DNA of 12,001 nucleotides from Russula earlei (Eukaryota > Basidiomycota > Agaricomycetes > Russulales > Russulaceae). A program made the translations under genes and the position numbers. The stretch spans positions 1 through 12,001 of the forward strand of contig JAGFNK010001261.1 of the NCBI GenBank assembly GCA_025769875.1, given 5' to 3'. Below, one piece after another: positions 5,484 through 12,001 of this stretch (within the stretch, counting starts at the first letter, position 1; each line of letters starts with the position of its first letter). Below the pieces are notes generated by a model. It saw only the letters and a list, made by a program, of their open reading frames with translations. It was not told where the DNA came from and ran no database searches.

Positions 5484-6773
5484 GCGCATACACCCCAAAT
5501 CCACGACGTGCCCATCAAAATCGAAGAACGACCTCGCGTACGTATCCGCCCTCCGTCCCCTCCACCGCGATTGGCAGAGGGAGGGGGGAAGCAATCATGT
5601 GTGCATAGCGACTGCTGAGACAAAAAACCGATCTTCTTCTAGCCCAGTCCCGCGCTACAGCAGCAGCAGCAGCAGCAGCAGCCACCACCACCACCACAGC
5701 AACAGCCGCCTCGCGGCCAGCGATACAAAGACAGGTAACGTGGCGCGCGCGCCTTCTCTTCTTCCGAACCCCGTGTAAAGCGCGAGCTCTCTCGCGCGAC
5801 TCACACAGGTTCCACACCCTCCGAGAGCGCTACGAATCCGTCACCTCCGTACGCGCCTCCTCTCTCTCTCTCTTCCGACCTCCATTCCCGCCCGCTGATC
5901 TCACACACGCACGCACGCACGTCCCACCGCCCGATCCATTGTTTAACGCCCGCAGGCGCACGCGGAGTACGCCCGCGCGGTGCAACGCGCGACCGAAAAA
6001 GAGCAACGCCTCCAGGCCGAGATCAAGTGCGCGTCCCGTCCCGTCCCTCCCCTCCTCCTCCCTCCCCTCCTCCTCCCTCCCCTCCTCCTCCCTCCCCTCC
6101 TCCTCCCTCCCTGCCCCCCCCTTCTTCCGAAATCGCGTTCGCGCAAATCATTATTTTTTTCTCCCGCCGTCCCCTGACGCCCCGTTTTCCAACACAAACA
6201 GCATGCTCTTGGACGCAGCGCTCGCCACCGCGTCGTCGTCGCCACCGCCGACCCAGCCCCAATCCGCGTCGACGCCCACGGTCCCAGCGGCAACCGTGAC
6301 CGCGACGACGACGGCCGCATCGGCGGCGGCGACTCCAATCCCGGTCCACGCCACCCCACGGTCCCCATCCGAGCACCCACAAGGTACGGGGCGCGCCCCT
6401 GCCCCTGCCTCTGCCCCTGCCCCCTGCCCCGCCGCCAGGAGGGGCGCAGACGCAGGCGGGGGGTCCCGGTGCCGGGCTCGTTTCCCCGCACACGCACACG
6501 AACGGGCACGCGACCTTTGCCTCCGTTCCACCGACGCCACACAGCCACCGCCATGCCCGCGGGTACGCGCAGCATGCCCACGGATACGGTCCCGCCAACG
6601 ACGACCATGACCACAACCCTTCGCGCTCGCCATCGGCGCCCGGTCCAGGGCCAGGCTCCACTCCTCACGCGCACGGCGTGAACATCCCTTCTGAGGTGCG
6701 CTACCGTACTACGATTTCGCTATGGCCCCTGACCAGTCATAGAGCGTGGCCGAACCCCCTCGTTGACGGGTAG
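5484..6773 (+). CDS. Low-complexity coiled-coil protein, function unknown (multi-exon, start not resolved)
   Basis: Five exons can be joined: 5484-5537 (HDVPIKIEERPR); 5648-5734 (or from 5643); 5956-6026; 6202-6383; 6439-6773. All four introns are GT...AG and the phases agree. The third exon and start of the fourth give a charged, probably helical coiled coil, EKEQRLQAEINMLLDAA. Then come Ala/Thr/Pro-rich sequence and a Gly/His/Pro-rich tail (HSHRHARGYAQHAHGY). In the second exon the in-phase reading is poly-Ala/Thr. The alternative acceptor gives a more natural poly-Gln/Pro text (PSPALQQQ...GQRYKDR) but then loses the coiled-coil frame, hinting at a lost base. The tail as read ends at TAG 6771-6773; a one-base shift near 6712 gives YYDFAMAPDQS with stop 6740-6742. 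It resembles nuclear regulatory proteins in composition only; I do not recognise the family. It converges on the HSF gene. Confidence 0.55.
5658..5696 (+). repeat. (CAG)8(CCA)5 trinucleotide repeat inside an exon
   Basis: Eight CAG (5658-5681) followed by five CCA (5682-5696), encoding Gln/Pro or Ala/Thr according to the frame used. Confidence 0.9.
6051..6110 (+). repeat. 15-bp polypyrimidine minisatellite in an intron
   Basis: Four perfect copies of CCTCCTCCTCCCTCC lie within the intron 6027-6201. The flanks are also pure C/T, so about 75 bases have no purine apart from single Gs at the edges. The minus strand is G-rich (GGAGG runs). Confidence 0.92.
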
Positions 6774-7633
6774 AATATGTTCCCTTTCCCCTTATGTCAT
6801 ACTGCTCCACCCCCCTTCCGGTTCAGCAGCCTGCATGTGCTAATAATGCGATTGCAAGTACACTCATAAGGGCGTCTATACACACCCTGAGGACCGGGAC
6901 GCCCGCGCAAACATTCAAGATGGATAACATTTTACACTCCGTGCTTGTCTGCGTCACTAAATCAGGCCCGAGCAAGACTGTATGTACTGGGACTTTGGAC
7001 CGTGGAACAAGCCTTATGTTATGTGATGCCCTGAAGGGCGAAACAAATGGGGTGGATCTTTCCCCTCCCACGTCTTCTCGGTCGTCGAGAGAGAAAAAGA
7101 AAGGTGAGAGGGGTTGTTCCGATCATATCATACATCGTGATCTATGAGCAAGTGAGAGAGCAATCGGGCGAAAAAGCAGGAAACACTACAGGGAAAGATA
7201 GGAAAAGAGAAACTCGAATAATGCGCACGGGCTGGCAGTGCGATAGGGAAGGTTTTGAATGAGGCTTGTGTTTGGAAAAAGAAGTGAGAGTGGGTGGGGT
7301 ACCAATGACCAGCCTCCTTTGCTCTGTACACTGAAAGATAAGAGATTCTCGGGCACAAAAGCAACTAAGCGGGACGACGCATGTCAGAAAAGCAAGGGTA
7401 ATAAGCTTGATAGCTTTGTCAGCAAAAGTACAACACTGTGGATATAAAAGGAGAAGAGAGAAAAGAGGGGTGACAGGGACACGGAAAAGAGACGGATACG
7501 GACGGGCATGTTAGAGGAAATATATACGTGACTAGCAAATGAAGGTCAAAGTTGGATCTGAGCAAACTCCTCACCGAAGTGAACAGATGGATAGGGGGGC
7601 AACAACGATCGATTGCACCATGGGTCACGACGT
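6774..7633. other. Convergent intergenic region
   Basis: About 860 bp lie between the two tail-to-tail genes. I see no protein family or RNA gene in it; short ORFs here have no recognisable text. It is purine-rich on plus from about 7080 and should hold both 3' UTRs. A TATAAAAG (7443-7450) on plus has no recognisable gene behind it. Confidence 0.5.
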
Positions 7634-10043
7634 TCATGGCCCGGGCGTGGTCACCACCAAGGAGCCCATGGGTGGGAGCACGGGCTGAGCGGCGGCGACG
7701 GCACGAGCGACGGCGCCGATACTAGGCACTACAATCTCCTCGCGACGCGGGGCGCGCACCGCAAGGCCGCTTCCACTTCGCGGTCGCGTCGCCGTCCAGT
7801 TTGACCCAAGTTATTGTACCCGAGGGGAGCAGGAGTCGCTCCGTGCACGTGCGAGACGCTGCTTGTTCCCATCTGCGGCTACGGCGGTAGGAGGCGAAAC
7901 GCCATTCGCGCCAGCGCTGGACGCGGGGGGAGGGGGGACGCTGCACCTGTGGTACGCTTGGCGCTTGCGGCCCTGTGCGTCTTCGAAATCCATGGGGACG
8001 GGAGAAGGGGAAGTGCCATAGGGTGCGTGCGAGTGATGAAAGGAATGCTGGCGTGAGAGCGAGTGGGTATGGTTTGGATGTGGGTCGTTGCGGGAAACTC
8101 GGCCGTGGTGGGACTCGAGGTGGGGGAGAGGGTGTGCACGTTGGAGAGTGAAGAGGGAGGAAGGGGGTGTGGGAGGAAATGGCTATCGTGGTGGGGTGGG
8201 TGACGTAGAAGTTTGGACTCTCATCTGGATCGCGAGGTCTGCGGGGAACGGGGTGGGGGACTGAATGGGCGCAATGATATGACGTTTGATGTGTGTGTGA
8301 GAGAGAGAGAGAGGAGGGACGTACGCCAGCCCGGAAAGTTTTTTTCAAAGGCATCGTAGAGGGCCTTTGTGAGGAGGTTGAGACGCTCTGGTCCTTGCCT
8401 TTTCGATTGCGAGGGCGTTGGCGGACGCGGCGATTGTCGTCGCGCATCTGAGCGAGCTGAGCGGCGACCTCGCCGGGAGTTCTACTCTGTGCTTGATGGA
8501 GGGATCTGGCTCGAGCGCCTTTCGCTTGATCTCCTCGAGAAGATCGGGTCGGGCTCGTAAAACTTGTGATGTGAGAATTCCCATGTTTGGGCGTCGGTCG
8601 AAGTGCGCTGGGCACGTGGCGTCTGCGAATTCGGTCGGTGACGTCAGAGGACATGTCATGTGGCTGCTCACCCGATTGATTTTATGAAATCCGTACATGT
8701 TCAGCTGACGAACAAAGCTCGAGAACTGTCCCCGCTCGCTCAATCATCGTCTCCTGTTGTAGAGATGCGAACGAAGACTCAACATTGTTGTGCTTAAAGT
8801 GTGATCCCAGTATCGTCCGGCTGAATTCACCCACGTTTGACACCACAAAGCTGTCAAAAGACCGCGTCAGACAAAGGGAATAGCCGCGCTCATCTCTCGC
8901 TTGCCTCGTGCCCAGCTCCGTCCAAGAGATGAAATGCGCAGACTTTGGGTCGTTGATCATCCTGTCCGTCCGTGACATCAGCGGCCGGACGGCAACGCAA
9001 AACAACGTAATCACTCAACTGGTACAGTTTCGTAACAAAGTTATTCGTTCCAATCGGTTTGCCGATCACGTTCATCGCGCCTCCCGTTCGTCTGGAGGGA
9101 CGACGGAACGTGCGAGGTCGGAGAGGCCATCTGGCCGTCGAGGGGTTTCAAATGGTCGTCCTGTTCGTCGCTCGTCGTCTCGTCGATCGGACTTCCGATG
9201 GGGTCCACGGATGAGGGATAACCCATCTCCACTTCGTCATAAGATGCCGGCGTGTGTATGTCCATGGGCTGGGGCCAGGGCGTCGAACATGCGTTCCTCC
9301 ATGTTAGTGGGGAGCGACGTCCCGGCGGTAAAGCTCCGCTTTCTGGGAACCGACTTGTCCGATGATGACGACGAGCGGCTACTCATGCCCACACGACGGG
9401 CGGTCAAGTCGTTGTGCGTCGGATCGGGGATCGAAACGTATGCCTCCTTGATTATCGGGAGGCCCAAAGGAGAATTGCGACGGAGGCGCCTGTTGCCGCT
9501 GCTGCTGCTGATGATGATTGGAATGAAATTGAGCATGATGATGAGCGCCAAAGGGGGCATGATGACCGTTCGGCCCCTGCGATGGGCTTAACGGAGTGAT
9601 TGGTGAGACGCCGCTGGTGGCGGTGGAAGTGAGCGGAGGGGATTGATGGGCGACAAGTTCGTCGGCGAGGTTACGGTGAGAGAAGAGAGATTGAGGGAGA
9701 GCGTCGAGCGTTCCATCAAATTTTCCGGAATGCCTTGGCTGGCAGGTTGAAAATAGCCGCCGTAAGGGGGTGGATCACCAAGGGATGGTGTCGACGGGGT
9801 GGACGGATAGGACGGGGCGTGCGTGGGTAGGAGATGTGTACCGCTCGGCCATGTAGGCGGTGGTTGCCGTTGTGGCCGATGCGGTTGCGGCGGCTGCTGT
9901 GATGGCTGCGACGACGGTTGCTGCTGCTGCTGTTGTGACTGCTGTTGTTGTGAGTGTTGCTGGGACTGCTGCTGCTGAGATGACTGCTGAGTGGAGTACG
10001 GAAGCTCGCCTGAGGACATGGAATGAGGATAGTGAACGTCCAT
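7634..10043 (-). CDS. Heat shock factor (HSF)-type transcription factor; frame broken by single-base shifts
   Basis: HSF proteins trimerise and bind nGAAn repeats in the nucleus. The DNA-binding domain is complete and split by introns: FVTKLYQ | MINDPKSAHFISWTELGTSF with VVSNVGEFSRTIL | FKHNN | FSSFVRQLNMYGFHKINR, the family signature. Introns are 8962-9019, 8851-8904 (GC-AG), 8726-8783 and 8608-8671, plus a likely one near 8239-8324 holding GA/GT repeats. After the domain come RPDLLEEIKRKALEPDPSIK and a heptad-like region (VAAQLAQMRDDN, ERLNLLTKALYDAF), the oligomerisation part. About 335 residues precede the domain: a start MDVHYPHSM, a long Gln/Ser then Pro-rich stretch, and a Ser-rich part. 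The C-terminus (MDFEDAQGRKRQ, RARSDS, end LVVTTPGP, TGA 7634-7636) is inferred. Reading it needs about eight 1-base shifts: near 9640, 9428, 9272, 9083, 8560, 8475, 8424 and 8390, mostly in homopolymers. HSF identity is near certain; exact exons beyond the domain are not. Confidence 0.9.
8851..8904 (-). other. GC-AG intron inside the HSF DNA-binding domain
   Basis: The exon ends ACG AG, then GCAAGC begins the intron, which ends TTTTGACAG. Joining gives ACG AGC TTT (T S F), exactly the family text LGTSFVV. No GT donor nearby keeps this frame. The extended donor AG|GCAAG is the known context of GC-AG introns. Confidence 0.8.
9895..9990 (-). repeat. CAG/CAA-rich tract coding poly-Gln in the HSF N-terminus
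   Basis: On the minus strand, mixed CAG/CAA codons with interspersed TCA/TCG encode Gln-rich sequence with single Ser and His near residues 19-50 of the protein. Mixed codons make it less prone to slippage than a pure repeat. Confidence 0.75.
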
Positions 10044-10320
10044 GTGTTTGGAGAGGCGGCGAGGGAAAGGAGGAGGAGGGATTAGGGCGACTGCTGGGGG
10101 AGGGAGACGAGAAGAAAAAGGAGGGAGGAGATAGACGTCTAGGACGGACTACACGCGATTAGCATGTGAGGAGGGGAACGTGTAGAGATGAAGTGTGAAG
10201 GCGGAAAAAGAGAGGAAAGATCTGATGAATATGAAGGGGAGGAAGGAGAGCGAGCGAACATCAACCTGGGAGGGAGAGGAGGAGTAGGAGGAAGGGGAAA
10301 GGGCGATAGATCCCGGTGTT
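10044..10320 (-). promoter_or_regulatory. C/T-rich leader upstream of the HSF start codon
   Basis: On the gene's strand this stretch is strongly pyrimidine-rich (CCTCCTCCTTTCCC, CTCCTCTCCCTCCC). C/T-rich tracts just upstream of genes are a familiar feature of fungal promoters and 5' UTRs. The frame just upstream of ATG 10041-10043 stays open, so the start choice rests on the first ATG. No convincing nGAAnnTTCn heat-shock element was found by eye. Confidence 0.45.
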
Positions 10321-10353
10321 AGTACATAATATTATTATTCCTCGTCCAATTCG

Positions 10354-10371
10354 TTTTTTTTTTTTTTTTTT
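10354..10371 (+). repeat. Poly(T) tract, 18 nt
   Basis: Eighteen T on plus (poly(dA) on the HSF strand), about 310 bp upstream of the HSF start codon. Poly(dA:dT) tracts often mark nucleosome-poor fungal promoters; that role here is inference. Confidence 0.9.
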
Positions 10372-10606
10372 CGTTTTTCGGCGCACGCTCTCATAAATCG
10401 GGGGTCACACTTGACCGCCTCGCCATCACCTCTTGGCGAGGGCGAGGGGCCGATGAGCCACCGAATAGACTTTTTGGCCCCCGGGGGAGGTCAAGAGGGG
10501 GACAGAGACCGGGCTGGCTTCGGGCTGGTCGCGCTGTCGGTCCCCACAAGCCATTCTGGGCCGGACCTGCTCGATTCGTCGGTCGATCGCTCATTTGATT
10601 CCCATT

Positions 10607-10621
10607 CCCCCCCCCCCCCCC
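10607..10621 (+). repeat. Poly(C) tract, 15 nt
   Basis: Fifteen consecutive C; the minus strand is a 15-G run. The exact length is likely to be unreliable in sequencing. Confidence 0.9.
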
Positions 10622-11260
10622 GTTGCCCTGACTGAATTACTCTTCCCAACGACCCACGGGGTGTGAGGGGAAGGGATGGGAGAAAGATGACGACGACGAT
10701 AACGCAGACGACGGATTTCTCTCCCTCCTTGGGTCGCGTCTCGGCCCAACCGATGACGCCATAGGGTTCTCGCACCGCCACGTTTTCCCCGCTCTATCGA
10801 CACCCCCGCGCCTCGACTCGCATCATCCCGTCTCCCTCCCATCTCCTCCCAATTTTCATATCATATGCCTCTCTCGTTCCCCCGATCACACGTCCCCGTC
10901 TCCCAATACCACCCGCTTTGTATAGCCTGCGACGCATCCTCGTTTTCGGTTAATATCACCGCGTGATCCGACGCCACCTGCTCACTAGTACGGATGCGCA
11001 AGGTGGCAACGCGCGGGCGCCGAAGCGCAAAGGGGGAACGAGACGCAGCGGCGAGGACGAGCGAGGGGCAGGATCGCTCCCTCTGACGTCATTCCTTCCC
11101 CTCGTCTTCCCCGGCCATTTGGCCATCTCGCTCGCTGGCGCAATTCCCTGCCTGCCTGGACCCCGTTCGTTCTAGGCCAGAATAACGTCTGAGGCGTCCA
11201 CGTGCTCTCGGTCCGCTCTCCCCCGCTCTCTCCCCCTCCTCTCTCCCCCACCACTCCCTT

Positions 11261-11610
11261 TTAGCGGTTTACCCTTTCAACCGTGCAAACTCGAAACGGG
11301 GAGCCCCATCCCGTTTGGCCTGGGGGGCGTTTCCCCCGCGCGTTCCTCGTATCAAAAGTCGCGGTCCAAAATCCAGCCTTGGCCATCATTTCCTGCGGGC
11401 CGTCCTTTGCGTGGAGCACTTCGCCCCAGCTGACCACCTTACGCGTGCGTTGTAGGGCCCCCCTACATCGTGTTCGTGCCTGCTCGCCGCCGCATGGGGT
11501 CCAGAACGGTGCCCTACGCCGCGCTCCAACGCACGCATGCCAACATACATGCCGTACCACTCCCCATATGAGATCTTTCCCAGCGCCTCCCGATAGCCTT
11601 GGTAGCCCAC
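11261..11610 (-). CDS. Doubtful ORF region, unrecognised
   Basis: Two minus-strand frames have non-repetitive protein-like text: YREALGKISYGEWYGMYVGM (11610 side) and, shifted, VVSWGEVLHAKDGPQEMMAK with AGFWTATFDTR (stop near 11261). A frame change near 11440-11500 would be needed to join them, as elsewhere in this window. The opposite strand is open for 142 codons (11283-11711) but reads Arg/Pro/Cys-rich, like a shadow. I recognise no family; it could be an exon of a gene reading toward the HSF promoter, or chance. Confidence 0.2.
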
Positions 11611-12001
11611 CCGGTCCTGGGTCTACCTTACCCTTCCCGCGTTGTTCTCGCGCCGTCTGTGCGTCACCGAATGAATGGTCGGATGGGCGGATGGGATGGA
11701 TGGATGGGTAATTGGATCACGGTCCTTGTTCCATACGCGATTGATTCGACGCGAGGCGCCTGCCAAGGCCATATGCCCTTTCTAACAAACGCCCCCTGCC
11801 CGACGTTCCGATTATCACACCTCCGTTTTGATAGGCAGCAAGACATGTTCATTGCGTCGTGCCCGCACCGCTGCGATCAAAGTACCACAGTTGGTTCGAT
11901 GTATGGCCACCGTCACATACATCTCGCAAGAACGTCATAAAGGGAAATTGGGGGCTGGATAAAATTCTAATGTCAAGAATAAGTTCAATACCGAGTTGCT
12001 T
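11611..12001. other. Right edge, no gene recognised
   Basis: No family recognised on either strand. A GGAT/GATG simple repeat lies at about 11680-11708, and the last 80 bases are less GC-rich. Confidence 0.4.

Larger units (their letters stand above)
10321..11260. other. Non-coding stretch upstream of the HSF gene
   Basis: No recognisable gene on either strand; ORFs here are low-complexity Arg/Pro/Gly/Ser texts expected of GC-rich DNA. It holds the poly(T) and poly(C) tracts and C/T-rich runs (for example 10800-10910 and 11210-11260), and probably the HSF promoter. Confidence 0.45.

Noticed and set aside
5943..6674. 243-codon minus-strand ORF and overlapping long frames of 160-223 codons
   Set aside because: Arg/Gly/Trp-rich texts from GC-rich and polypyrimidine DNA; they ignore the splice sites that give a coherent coiled-coil reading on plus.
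6794..7147. 117-codon plus-strand ORF in the convergent intergenic region
   Set aside because: No recognisable domain, no splice context, composition changes along it; likely chance within a 3' UTR.
7722..8654. 310-codon minus-strand ORF as a separate gene
   Set aside because: It runs through HSF introns and exon 5 in one of three frames; only the piece GEVAAQLAQMRDDNRR is real HSF text, the remainder is Pro/Arg/Ser-rich off-frame sequence.
8908..9591. 227-codon plus-strand ORF
   Set aside because: It lies exactly opposite HSF exons 1-2 and reads Arg/Ser-rich; it is the antisense shadow of the HSF gene.
8390..9640. Programmed frameshifting in the HSF gene
   Set aside because: Too many shifts in both directions, at ordinary homopolymers, with no slippery heptamer or conserved structure; sequence error or decay is simpler.

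Overview
The window looks like a piece of a filamentous basidiomycete (Agaricomycete-type) nuclear genome. The evidence is many short introns of roughly 45-90 nt, GC-rich genes with CAG/CCA and C/T-rich simple repeats, a fungal heat-shock-factor gene with Q/P-rich flanks, and mobile elements of kinds common in mushroom-forming fungi (a long-LTR retrotransposon with TG...CA ends, and a hAT transposase relic with the IPGSAVAIE / FSGGQDTISL block). No bacterial features such as operons, Shine-Dalgarno sites or rho-independent terminators were seen. Species cannot be decided from the sequence.

Left part (1-about 4700) is a nested transposable-element cluster. A long-LTR retrotransposon lies on the minus strand and runs off the left edge. 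Its 5' LTR is 1368-2195 and its internal region 1-1367 holds an unrecognised, methionine-free open frame with stops in it. It sits against the 3' piece of a kinase-like gene (2196-2449). Next comes a 283-bp-period tandem duplication built on GGCTTGG-rich hairpin units (2785-3184). A solo LTR of the same family, 828 bp and in opposite orientation (3185-4012), is inserted in that duplication with a perfect 5-bp target duplication GCCAC. After that come one end of a hAT element with a decayed transposase C-terminus (4123-about 4680, minus) and a doubtful host-gene fragment (about 4670-5016).

Right part (about 5180-12001) is a GC-rich genic region. On the plus strand is a multi-exon gene for a low-complexity, coiled-coil, His/Pro/Gly-rich protein of unknown function (recognisable exons 5484-6773). 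Convergent to it, across about 0.86 kb of non-coding DNA, is the clearest gene of the window: a heat-shock-factor-type transcription factor (10043-7634, minus). It has an intact split HSF DNA-binding domain, but reading it needs about eight single-base shifts outside that domain, mostly at homopolymers. Its upstream side (10044-12001) is a C/T-rich leader, homopolymer tracts and largely non-coding DNA, with one weak minus-strand ORF region near 11261-11610.

The two host genes are convergent and show no shared pathway. The main questions are whether the HSF frameshifts are assembly errors or decay, and what the retrotransposon internal region encodes.
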